Shown here piece by piece: positions 53,613-63,700 of a stretch of DNA of 64,000 nucleotides. The translations under genes were made by a program, and so were the position numbers. Positions within the stretch are counted from its first letter, which is position 1, and each line of letters starts with the position of its first letter. Source of the DNA: Flavobacterium hydrophilum (GTDB lineage: Bacteria; Bacteroidota; Bacteroidia; Flavobacteriales; Flavobacteriaceae); the NCBI RefSeq assembly GCF_003202405.1, contig NZ_QJHL01000003.1, positions 124,001 to 188,000 of the forward strand, read 5' to 3'. The notes under the pieces are model-generated. The model did not search any database. It was given only the letters and a program-made list of their open reading frames with translations, and was not told where the DNA came from.

Positions 53613-55420
53613 ATTGAATCGATTAAAGGGAAGATAATTTCAACTACAGTACCTGATTCCGGAAATTCTTTCTCCCTGATTGCAAAAGAAATGTTCTTTT
53701 TATACAATTCATTCAGTAAACCAATTCGTTCTTTAGTATTGTTGAGTCCTCGTGATTCATGTACTTTCTGATTACTGGTTTTAAGTTCCTGGCTTTTGGT
53801 TAAACCAATTCCGTTATCTTCAATACTTACTTTTACTTTTCCATTACTTAATTGAAATTTTAGATGTAAAAATCCTTTTTTGTCCAGATAACGTAAGCCA
53901 TGCCAAATCGCATTTTCAAGATGGGGCTGAATAATCATATTGGGTACAAAAACAGTTTCGGCATCCAGATCTTTATCAACGGTAATTTTAAAATCAAATT
54001 TATCCTGAAAACGTAAATGTTCCAGGTTCAGATATTTTTGTAATTGTTCGACTTCCTTATCCAATATAATGAAATCCTTATTGGAGTTTTCCATCATATC
54101 ACGCATCAAAGTAGAGTAGGAAGTAAGGTATTTGTTGGCTTCGAGTTCTTTGTTTTCAGAAATAAACTGATTGACGCTATTGAGACTATTAAAAATAAAA
54201 TGCGGATTCATTTCACGTCGTAATGATTGCAAAGCAATTTCCTTGTTCTTTGTTTTGATCGAAAAAAGCGATTTTACAATAAAAAGGAACAGAAGTAAAA
54301 GCAAGATAACAGATCCTATTAAAAAATAATTGAAGGTGTTTTTCTTCGTAATTAATTCATCTTTAAGAGACTTTTCTTTTTCAAGCTGACGAATTTTACC
54401 TTCTGTAATCTGGAACTTTTTAGTATTAATCAAAGATGTGTCTGATTGGATTAACTGATCGAAATTTTGAAGAAATTGGTCATACAATGCGATGCTTTCT
54501 TTTTCATTTCCCTCGGTTTTGTAATATTTCACCAATTCTGATAAGGTTCTTTTTGCTTCCGTTGAATTTCCTTTTTTTGATGCCAGATCATACGCTTCTT
54601 TCAGAGAGACAAGTGCTTTGTTTGGTTCTTCTTTTTTAAAATAAAGGGATGCAAGTGATTGCAATTGTTTTATCTGAGTGGTAAAATCCTGTTTAGTTAC
54701 GGCTTCCGCCAAAAGCTTTTCGTTAATGCCAATCGCTTTTTCAAACTGGTTGTCTGAAGCATAAACTTTGGCAATTTCGTTTTTAAGATTGATGACCTCT
54801 TCGGGTTTGTCTTTTGCATAAGCAATTGCTTTTTTGTAGCTTTCTATGGCAACCTTTTTATCTTTTAATTCTAATGAATTTTGGGCTTTCTGTACATAAG
54901 CTTCTGTAACTTCCTTGCTTTTGTTTTCCTTTTTGAGCAATTCGATATTCGAGTCTACATAATTGGTCTGGCTGGCGGGATTGGCGTTATTACGTAAACG
55001 ATTGGCATCGTTTAAATTGATTTTTTCTTCAGAAACATCTTTTGCCAATGAACCGGCGACTTCATAATTTTTAATTGCCGAATCAAAGTTTTTCTGGTTT
55101 TCCTGAGTTTTGGCTAAACTTCGGGTCACACGGGTTTTATCTTCTGTAAGTTTTAGTTTGGTATAACTGTTTAATGCTCTTTTAAAATATTCTTCGGCTT
55201 TGGCATTGTCACCTTTATTTAAAAATTCGTTGGCCAGATTTTCGTAATTCCGTGCAATTTGACCTTCATCATTTACATCCAGCGATTTTTCTAAACTCTT
55301 CGTAATTTTGCTCATTTTACTAGATGGAACCGCTTTCTTTTTAGCAAGGGAATCCTGTGCGGTTATTCCAATAGGAATCAGCAGTAATGTGTATAAAATG
55401 ATACTAATTATTCGTTGCAT
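53609..55420 (-). CDS. LytS-type sensor histidine kinase with TPR sensor region
   Basis: 603 residues. Signal peptide, TPR-like repeats over about 50-330, membrane helix near 365-385, then LRREMNPHFIFNSLN (the phospho-acceptor His) and an ATPase domain with VSIEDNGIGL. Such TPR kinases pair with LytTR regulators. It is upstream of the regulator in the same operon. Confidence 0.92.
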   Translation of the reverse strand: MQRIISIILYTLLLIPIGITAQDSLAKKKAVPSSKMSKITKSLEKSLDVNDEGQIARNYENLANEFLNKGDNAKAEEYFKRALNSYTKLKLTEDKTRVTRSLAKTQENQKNFDSAIKNYEVAGSLAKDVSEEKINLNDANRLRNNANPASQTNYVDSNIELLKKENKSKEVTEAYVQKAQNSLELKDKKVAIESYKKAIAYAKDKPEEVINLKNEIAKVYASDNQFEKAIGINEKLLAEAVTKQDFTTQIKQLQSLASLYFKKEEPNKALVSLKEAYDLASKKGNSTEAKRTLSELVKYYKTEGNEKESIALYDQFLQNFDQLIQSDTSLINTKKFQITEGKIRQLEKEKSLKDELITKKNTFNYFLIGSVILLLLLFLFIVKSLFSIKTKNKEIALQSLRREMNPHFIFNSLNSVNQFISENKELEANKYLTSYSTLMRDMMENSNKDFIILDKEVEQLQKYLNLEHLRFQDKFDFKITVDKDLDAETVFVPNMIIQPHLENAIWHGLRYLDKKGFLHLKFQLSNGKVKVSIEDNGIGLTKSQELKTSNQKVHESRGLNNTKERIGLLNELYKKNISFAIREKEFPESGTVVEIIFPLIDSI

Positions 55421-55596
55421 TCTTTGTTTTTCAACAAAACCGAAAAGGTTTCAGTTAATATTGTAAAGTAAAGTATTTTAAACTCCTTTTACAACTTGTT
55501 TTACCAAGTCAAAATACCGTTTCACCATTTCTTCAAAAAACGAGGATTTTAAGTTTTTAAGTTTGATCTGTAATCAACCAATTAAAACTAGAAATT

Positions 55597-56757
55597 ATGA
55601 AATCTAAATTTTTTATCCCCGCCCTTTTTGCTGTTATAGTTTCTTTAGTAAGCTGTAATTCATCCCATGCAAATCCAAAAAAAGATATTAGAACTAAAAA
55701 AACAGTCACAACCGAAAATACAAAAATTCAGGTCGCCCTTTTATTGGATACCTCCAGCAGTATGGACGGATTAATAGATCAGGCAAAGTCAAGGCTTTGG
55801 AACATCGTCAATACATTGACAACATTAAAATATGAAGGGAATGCTCCGGATATCGAAATTGCTTTGTATGAATACGGAAATGACGGATTATCAAAAGAAT
55901 CAAATTACATCCGACAAATAACACCGCTTTCGACAGATTTGGATTTGATTTCAGAAAAACTATTTGCTTTAAGAACCAATGGCGGTAATGAATATTGCGG
56001 AGCCGTTATTCAGGATGCCACTAAACAATTAAAATGGGCGAGAGAAAAGAGCAATATGAAACTCATTTACATTGCCGGCAACGAAGATTTTAATCAGGGA
56101 GGCATCAATTACAAAGAAGCAATCAGTGATGCTTTAAAGAATGATATTTATGTAAATACCATTTTCTGTGGTGACAAGACCACGGGAATAAACATCTACT
56201 GGAAAGATGGAGCTGATCACGGAAAAGGAAAATATTTTAATATCGATTCGAATGAGTCCGTACGATATATTGCTACTCCATATGATGAAGAAATTTCAAA
56301 ATGTGATGAAAAAATCAACAAAACCTATATTAATTATGGTTCAAAAGGTCATGAGAAAAAAATGAACCAGGCAGTTCAGGATCAAAATGCAAAAAAGGTT
56401 TCGAATGCGAATTATACAGACCGTGCGGTAAGCAAATCTAAAGCGGTTTATAAAAATCAAAGCTGGGATCTGGTTGATAAAGTTAAAGATGATGCAACTG
56501 CTATTTCAAAATTAAAGAAAGAAGAACTGCCAACAGAACTTCAAAACAAATCGTCAGAAGAGATAAAAACTTTTGTAGCTCAAAAATCGAAAGAAAGAGA
56601 AACCATTCAAAAAGAAATTAGTGTATTGGCCAAAAAACGTCAGGAATATATAGATGCAGAGTCTAAGAAAAGTAAAAAACAGGATGATTTAGGTAATGCA
56701 ATCAACACATCAATACTGGGTTTTGCAAAGGTGAAAGGTTATACAGTTGAAAAATAG
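55597..56757 (+). CDS. von Willebrand factor A lipoprotein
   Basis: 386 residues. Lipobox SLVSC (Cys about 20); vWA domain with the MIDAS DTSSSMDG; a Lys/Glu-rich helical C-terminus. It binds metal-dependent partners in the envelope. It precedes the L,D-transpeptidase-like gene by 26 bases. Confidence 0.88.
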   Translation: MKSKFFIPALFAVIVSLVSCNSSHANPKKDIRTKKTVTTENTKIQVALLLDTSSSMDGLIDQAKSRLWNIVNTLTTLKYEGNAPDIEIALYEYGNDGLSKESNYIRQITPLSTDLDLISEKLFALRTNGGNEYCGAVIQDATKQLKWAREKSNMKLIYIAGNEDFNQGGINYKEAISDALKNDIYVNTIFCGDKTTGINIYWKDGADHGKGKYFNIDSNESVRYIATPYDEEISKCDEKINKTYINYGSKGHEKKMNQAVQDQNAKKVSNANYTDRAVSKSKAVYKNQSWDLVDKVKDDATAISKLKKEELPTELQNKSSEEIKTFVAQKSKERETIQKEISVLAKKRQEYIDAESKKSKKQDDLGNAINTSILGFAKVKGYTVEK

Positions 56758-56783
56758 CATATTCTAAAGCCAATCTGTAAAAT

Positions 56784-57407
56784 ATGAAAAATAATATTTT
56801 CATCTTGCTTTTAATCGGAATTTTTGGCGTGAGTTTTGCATGCAGAAATAACAACGAAAAGACTTTTAAAGCCGTAAAGGCAAAACCGGTTTATTCCTAT
56901 GAAGAGAAATTAAAAAGTGAGATAACTGAGATTCGGAGATTTTTGGGGAAATCTCCGAAATACAATTCAGATGTTGCCTTCTTTTTAGATATGAAGATAG
57001 AATCAGGAAAAAACCGGTTTTTTATTTACGATTTAAAATCTAATAAAATAACGAATAAAGGTTTGGTGGCTCATGGTTCCGGTTCAGAAACAGGAATTCC
57101 CGGAAAACTAACATTCAGTAATGTAAAGAATTCTAATTGCAGTTCCTTAGGTAAATATGCGATTGGAGGTTCTTATTCAGGAAGTTTTGGAAAAGCTTAT
57201 AAATTATACGGTTTAGAGAAAACAAACAGTAATGCTTTTGACCGAAATATTGTCTTTCATAAATATGCTGATGTTCCTTTTGATGAACAGCCTTATCCAA
57301 TCTGCAACAGTCTGGGTTGTCCAATGGTGAATGAAAAGTTTTTTGGAGTTATGGAAAAACTTATTGATAACTCAAAAAAGAAAATCATTCTTGTGATATA
57401 CTATTAA
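56784..57407 (+). CDS. L,D-transpeptidase-like lipoprotein (YkuD_2 type)
   Basis: 207 residues. Lipobox VSFAC (Cys about 20). Residues about 90-200 carry AHGSGSETGIP, FHKYADVPF and the CNSLGCPMVN Cys motif of the murein L,D-transpeptidase family, which cross-links or trims peptidoglycan. Probably an envelope enzyme. Confidence 0.85.
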   Translation: MKNNIFILLLIGIFGVSFACRNNNEKTFKAVKAKPVYSYEEKLKSEITEIRRFLGKSPKYNSDVAFFLDMKIESGKNRFFIYDLKSNKITNKGLVAHGSGSETGIPGKLTFSNVKNSNCSSLGKYAIGGSYSGSFGKAYKLYGLEKTNSNAFDRNIVFHKYADVPFDEQPYPICNSLGCPMVNEKFFGVMEKLIDNSKKKIILVIYY

Positions 57408-57471
57408 ATCAATCCATTTTGGGATATTTGTAATCTGTATCTTTCAAAAAAATAACTTAAAAACCTAACGA

Positions 57472-59107
57472 ATGATTAAAAAACAAATCATAGTTCTATT
57501 ACTACTGATTGGCACTTTTGCTTTTGCGCAAAAACCAATTTTTACAACAGCCAAAGTAAAATCAGCGACTGTATATTTTAATGCCGCTGAATTATCTCAA
57601 ACCGCAAATGTTACTCTGCCTGCAGGTGCAAGTGAAATCGTTATCAAGAATGTTGCTGTGAATTTAAATGAAAATTCAATTCAAATAGGTGCGCCAGCGA
57701 ATCTAACGGTTCTTTCGGTTCAGTTTACCAAATAATTATATTTCTGAGTATGATATTGATTCCAAATCTCCGGCGTTAAAAATTGTGAGAGACAGTATCG
57801 TTTTGGTTCAGAAGGAAATTTTGAAGGTGACTAATTTCATTAATTCAGAAAATAAAACGATTCAGCTTTTAGACAAAAACCAACAGATTTCAGGTGTAAA
57901 TTCAGGTTTGAATGTAACCGAATTAATGAAAATGGTTGATTATTATAAAAATAAGCAAGTTGAGATTGCCAACAATATCAATACGCTTTCAGAGAAACAG
58001 CAAAAACTGAATGAGCTCCTGAAAAAACTCAACAACAAACTCGAAGTGAATGCTACTAAAGAAGAAAAGACCTCTTCTGGGAAATTAGTTTTACAGGTAA
58101 TGAATCAAACAGCAGGAATAATTCCGTTTGACATTTCGTATTTGACCAATAATGCAACCTGGACTCCTTTTTATGATTTACGTGCTGAAAGTGTTACTTC
58201 GCCAATTAATATGATGTATAAAGGACAAGTGGTTCAAAACACCGGAATTGACTGGAAAAAAGTAAAACTGACTTTGTCAAGCGGTATTCCAAATCAAAAC
58301 AATCAGGCTCCAATATTAAGTTCCTGGTTTCTGGCAAATCAGGTTTACAATGATGCAGTTGTTGTTGGTTATGGAATGAGTACAAGGAATCAGCTGCAGG
58401 GAAGTCTTTTCAAAAAAGAATCAGAAGAGAAATTGATGGAATCAGCTGCACCTGTAATGATGGAATCATCCATTTCAAATTACACAACTGTCGCAGAAAA
58501 TCAGCTTAATATTTCTTTTGATATTGATATTCCGTATGATATTTCATCAAATGGGAAAGTACACAGCGTTTCATTAAAAGAAATAAAACTGCCAGCTTCG
58601 TATAAATATTATTCGGTTCCAAAGGTCGAAAATGAAGCTTTTTTGCTCGCTGAAATTGCAGATTGCAGCAAATACAATTTACTTCGCGGAGAAGCCAATA
58701 TTATTTTTGAAGGCATGTATGTCGGTAAAACTTTTATCGAACCCAACCAAACCGGTGATACATTAAACCTGAGTATGGGACGTGATAAAAAAGTATCAAT
58801 TAAACGTGAAAAAGTAGCTGATAAATCAGGAACTAAGTTTTTGTCTAATAAAAAAGAACAAACTTTTACTTTTGATATTACGGTTAGAAATAACAAAAAA
58901 GAGGCAGTTGAATTGTTGTTGAAAGATCAATATCCGTTAAGCACGAATAAAGACATTGAGATAGAATTGCTGCAAAGTGATGGAGCAAAAATAAATACTG
59001 AAACCGGAATACTTACCTGGCAATTACAACTGAAGGCTAATGAAAATAAGAAATTCAGAATTAGTTACCGAGTAAAATATCCTAAAGATCAGGTTTTAAA
59101 TTTATAA
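57472..59107 (+). pseudogene. mucoidy inhibitor MuiA-like (DUF4140/DUF4139) gene with a one-base frameshift
   Basis: The first frame ends at TAA 57733 after 87 codons (signal peptide and DUF4140 start). If one base of AAA at 57730-57732 is removed, the frame continues TNNYISEYDIDSK and joins the downstream frame with DUF4139 (ATWTPFYDLRAES, KVKLTLSSGIPN) to 59107. The rest is intact. It may be a natural disruption or a sequencing error. Confidence 0.82.
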
Positions 59108-59127
59108 CACAATAGACTTGAAATACA

Positions 59128-59173
59128 AATTCCACAAATTTTCACTGACTTATCTGTGTTAATTTGTGGAATT
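59128..59173. repeat. 13-bp inverted repeat between convergent genes
   Basis: AATTCCACAAATT (59128-59140) and AATTTGTGGAATT (59161-59173), perfect, with 20 bases between. It probably serves as a two-way terminator or is a dispersed palindromic repeat. Confidence 0.65.
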
Positions 59174-59207
59174 CATGTTTACTAAAGTCTTTAGTAAAAA
59201 TAGAAAT

Positions 59208-60245
59208 TTATGGAGCCGGATCAGGAATAATAGTCTGAACTTCTTCAATTTCAGATAAGATTTCCTTTGAAAGCGTGATATCAACAGTTGCAATGTTTTC
59301 TTTTAACTGATCTAATGTTGTAGCACCAATAATAGCACTTGTTAAAAAAGGCTGGTGTAACACAAAACCTAAAGCCAGTTCAGTCAAAGTCAATCCGTGT
59401 TTATGAGCAATTTCCTGATATAAACGGGTTGCGTGAGTGCTTTCTTCGCTATTATAACGTTTGTATTGAGGGAAAAGATTGATTCTGGCATTTGGGTGAG
59501 GTTCTCCGGTTAAGAACTTACCAGATAAAACTCCAAAAGCTAACGGAGAATAAGCCAGCAATCCCACATTTTCATGAATGGAAACTTCGGCAGAACCAAC
59601 TTCGAAAAGGCGATTCAATAAATTATACGGATTTTGAATTGTTTTGATTCTTGGAAGATTTTGGTATTTGCTTTCTTCAAGAAAACGCATCATTCCCCAG
59701 GCATTTTCGTTTGAAACGCCAATGTGTTTTATCTTACCTTCTTTGATCAGACTATCAAAAGTTTCCAGAACTTCCCTGAAATTATCATCCCAGGCTTCAT
59801 CCTGAACTTTAAATCCACGTTGTCCAAAACAATTCGTTTTACGTTCCGGCCAATGCAGTTGGTACAAATCGATATAATCTGTCTGAAGACGCTTTAGGCT
59901 GTTTTCTAAAGCGTATCTGATACTTGCTGGTGAGAAATCTAAGTTCTCTCGCATATATCCAAAATTTGGATTTGGGCCAGCAATTTTAGAAGCTAAAATA
60001 ACTTTATCACGATTTCCTGTTTTTTTAAACCAGGTACCGATAATTTTCTCAGTACTTCCATAAGTTTCTTCACGACCCGGAACCGAATACATTTCGGCTG
60101 TATCAAAAAAGTTGATGCCATTTTCAAAAGCATAATCCATTTGCTGATGTCCTTCAGCTTCTGAATTCTGTTCGCCAAAAGTCATAGTTCCCAGACAAAT
60201 TTTACTCACTTTTATATCGGTATTGGGCAGGGTAGTATATTTCAT
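59208..60245 (-). CDS. aldo/keto reductase (Tas-like)
   Basis: 345 residues. FFDTAEMYSVPG with catalytic Asp and Tyr, VILASKI with the Lys, DLYQLHWPER, and C-terminal SAIIGATTLDQLKEN are typical. It reduces aldehydes or ketones with NADPH; substrate unknown. Confidence 0.93.
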   Translation of the reverse strand: MKYTTLPNTDIKVSKICLGTMTFGEQNSEAEGHQQMDYAFENGINFFDTAEMYSVPGREETYGSTEKIIGTWFKKTGNRDKVILASKIAGPNPNFGYMRENLDFSPASIRYALENSLKRLQTDYIDLYQLHWPERKTNCFGQRGFKVQDEAWDDNFREVLETFDSLIKEGKIKHIGVSNENAWGMMRFLEESKYQNLPRIKTIQNPYNLLNRLFEVGSAEVSIHENVGLLAYSPLAFGVLSGKFLTGEPHPNARINLFPQYKRYNSEESTHATRLYQEIAHKHGLTLTELALGFVLHQPFLTSAIIGATTLDQLKENIATVDITLSKEILSEIEEVQTIIPDPAP

Positions 60246-60796
60246 ATTTTGTGGTATTGCAATATTTTCTCAAAGATACAACCGTATTTTTTAAATGAAA
60301 AAGTTACAAGAGTTAAAAAACGCGTAAGCATTTTTATGAAAACTCAATGGTTTGATTTATAGAAATCTAACTTTTTTGCTTCTTTTTTTTATAAAAATCA
60401 TTGAGGATTGAAAATCAGATGTTTTGTATTTTTTTATGTAGTAATAATATTACTTAAACCCGTGGCTAACGTAATTTTTATTGTAGGTAAATACCTCTTA
60501 TTCTTACTTTTTTTATTTCAAAATATGTCGCTCATCGACTAATAATGTCTTTCATCTAAAAGGTCTGAAAATTCATAAAAAAGCTGATTTTACGAGCTAA
60601 TTTTGTCTTGTTATCTAAGTTAAAAAAGATTACAAAAATAAATCCTTCCTACGGATTTTTACGTAGGTAAAAGGAAATGCAAAATTTTAAGAAAATTCGA
60701 TTTTTTGATGCTCCTGAAGTCAGGTAGTAATGTTAGAAATAATCAACAAAATCTAATTGCTATAACATTCTTTAAAAAGAATTAATAATATTTATT
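60246..60796. other. 551-base gene-free region upstream of the adhesin
   Basis: No gene of either strand is credible. It holds AGGTAAATACCT (60485-60496), a possible -7 box TAATTTTG at 60598-60605, and a hairpin CCTACG/CGTAGG (60648-60653/60662-60667) followed by GTAAAAGG. The adhesin leader is therefore long, possibly about 190 bases from that box. Confidence 0.5.
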
Positions 60797-63700
60797 ATGA
60801 AAAAAACTTTACTTAAATCTAGAGTTTTAGCAACCGTTTTATTTTTTACAGTTTTTTTGTTTGGGAACACAGTTTTTGGACAAACGACGGGAGATTATCG
60901 CTCTGTCGGGACTGGTAACTGGACTACTCCTGCAAGTTGGGAATATTACAATGGTACAGTCTGGGTTGCAGCAACAAGTTATCCTGGTCAGAATGCGGGT
61001 ACAGGAACTGTAACAATTCGAAATTCCCATGTAATTACATTAAACAATAGTATAACAAATAGTTTTACTTCTTTGGTAATTGGATCCGGGACTAGTGGAG
61101 AGTTAGTCATTAATAATGATATAAGTATTAATACTACTAGTGTGAGTATCATGTCAAATGGTACTATGTCATTTACAAGTAATAAATCTGTTACCTTTCC
61201 GGCAAATACTTCGTTTTTAGTGTCTTCTGGCGGTAAATTATATGCAACCAATAGTAATTGTAGTAACCAGACTGCACTTTATATAGGAACCACTAAGGTA
61301 TCTGCCTGTACAGGTAATGGCGGAGGGGCACTTACTAATTTTGATACATTTAATAGTAGTGGAGGAACTGGTAGCGCAACCTCAAATACTCCTGTTTGTA
61401 CTGGAAATCAGTTAGTACTTACAGCTATTCCACCAACTGCAACATCTGGAGGTCCTTATACGTACACATACAGATGGTCAGGGAATGGAATCTCAAGTCC
61501 ATCTTACAGCAGTAGCGCTACATATACTATTAATAGTGCAAATGTTAATAACCATGGTGGTGTTTATACTGTTGATATTAGAAGAAATGATGGTTTTATT
61601 TCGACGGTATCAACAAATGTTGTAGTAAATCCAACCCCAGTAGGGGGAGGAGTTTACAGTGGAAATACACCCATATGTTTTAATGCTTCTACGGGAAATA
61701 TGACATTAGGGGGTGGGTATGTAGGTACTATAGTGAGATGGGAGAAAAGGTTAAATTCTGGTTCATGGACTTCAATTTCAAATACTTCAGCAGTATATTC
61801 TGAAAATCCTTCGGTGGCAGGAACCTGGGAATATAGAGCTGTTGTAGGTAGTGGAGCCTGTCCGGTTGTTTATTCAACTCCATTTACTGTAGTTGTAAAT
61901 CCTGAGTTGACAATTACATTAGTAAGTACAAATGCAAATGGTTGCCAAAATAACTCTAATACTACATTTTCTTATACAGCGACTACTGGAAACGCAAATC
62001 GAGTTTATATTGATTTTGATTCAGCAGCAACAGCAGCAGGTATTCAGCAACATCAAGATTTTGGTGTGTCAAGCGGTAGTGGTACAATTACTATTCAATA
62101 TACATGGGGGACTGCTCCAGGAGTATATAATGGAGTAATGACAGTTGTAAAAGATAATCCATTTTGTAAAAGTTCAACAACCTATCCAGTTACTGTTACA
62201 ATAAATCCAGCGGGAACTGCCCCATCAATATCTTCTCAACCAGTTGCTCCACCTGCAGTATGTTCTGGAAGCGGTACGCAAACAATCTCTGTTGCAGCAA
62301 CAGGTGCAGGTTTGACTTATCAATGGAGAAGAAATTCTACGCCATTAACAAATGGTGGGGTTATAAGCGGGGCAACGACATCAACTCTTACCTTAACAAA
62401 TCCAACAACTGCTAATGCAGGAACTTATGATGTAGTTATTACAGGTACTTGTTCTTCAGGAGTAACTTCTAATCAGGTAACCGTAACTGTAAATGCGAAT
62501 TTATCAGCTGTTGCAGTGACACCTAATACAGCTCAGAATGTTTGTATTACGGGTTCGGGTTCAGCTTTAACAGCTTCTCCAACCGGAGGAGGAACCATAA
62601 CTTACCAATGGGGTAAACGCTCTGTTTCGGGAGGAGCAATAACGGCCATAGGAGGTCAAACATCAGCTTCATATACTCCAACAGGAGCGGGATTAACAGG
62701 AGGTACATGGTATGTGGTATGTACCGCTACACCAACATGTGGCAGTGCAGTAATATCAAATGAAGTAACAGTAATAGTAAATCCAGCTTTATCGGCTGCA
62801 CCAATCACCCCAAATACGGCCCAAAATATTTGTGTTTCAGCTTCAGGTACAGCTTTGACAGTTACTCCGACAGGAGGAGGAACAGTAACTTACCAATGGG
62901 GTAAACGTTCTGTTTCGGGAGGAGCAATAACAGCTATTGGTGGACAAACTGCTTCATCATATACTCCAACAGGTGCCAGTTTAACAGCGGGTACATGGTT
63001 AGTAGTTTGTACTTCTACTCCATCATGCGGCAGTGCAATAATATCAAATGAAGTATCAGTAACGGTAACAGCAAATCTATCAGCCGTTGCAGTAACTCCT
63101 AGCGCAGTGCAAAATATTTGTCTTTCTGGTTCAGGTACAGCCTTGACAGCTTCTCCAACCGGAGGAGGAACCACAACTTACCAATGGGGTAAACGCTCTG
63201 TTTCGGGAGGAGCAATAACGGCCATAGGAGGTCAAACATCAGCTTCATATACTCCAACAGGAGCGGGATTAACAGGAGGTACATGGTATGTGGTATGTAC
63301 CGCTACACCAACATGTGGCAGTGCAGTAATATCAAATGAAGTAACAGTAATAGTAAATCCAGCTTTATCGGCTGCACCAATCACCCCAAATACGGCCCAA
63401 AATATTTGTGTTTCAGCTTCAGGTACAGCTTTGACAGTTACTCCGACAGGAGGAGGAACAGTAACTTACCAATGGGGTAAACGCTCTGTTTCGGGAGGAG
63501 CAATAACAGCTATTGGTGGACAAACTGCTTCATCATATACTCCAACAGGTGCCAGTTTAACAGCGGGTACATGGTTAGTAATTTGTACCTCTACTCCATC
63601 ATGTGGCAGTCCGATAATATCAAATGAAGTAACAGTAACGGTGAATACAGCTCCGGTAACTCCGGGAGCAATACTTCAGCCAGTCAATTTATGTGCAGGT

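Noticed and set aside
60839..61251. Two antisense frames within the adhesin start
   Set aside because: They are shadows of the repetitive Thr/Ser-rich coding frame on +.
61932..63284. Short frames on both strands inside the adhesin repeats
   Set aside because: They lie in other frames of a continuous 1,068-codon frame and repeat with its units.
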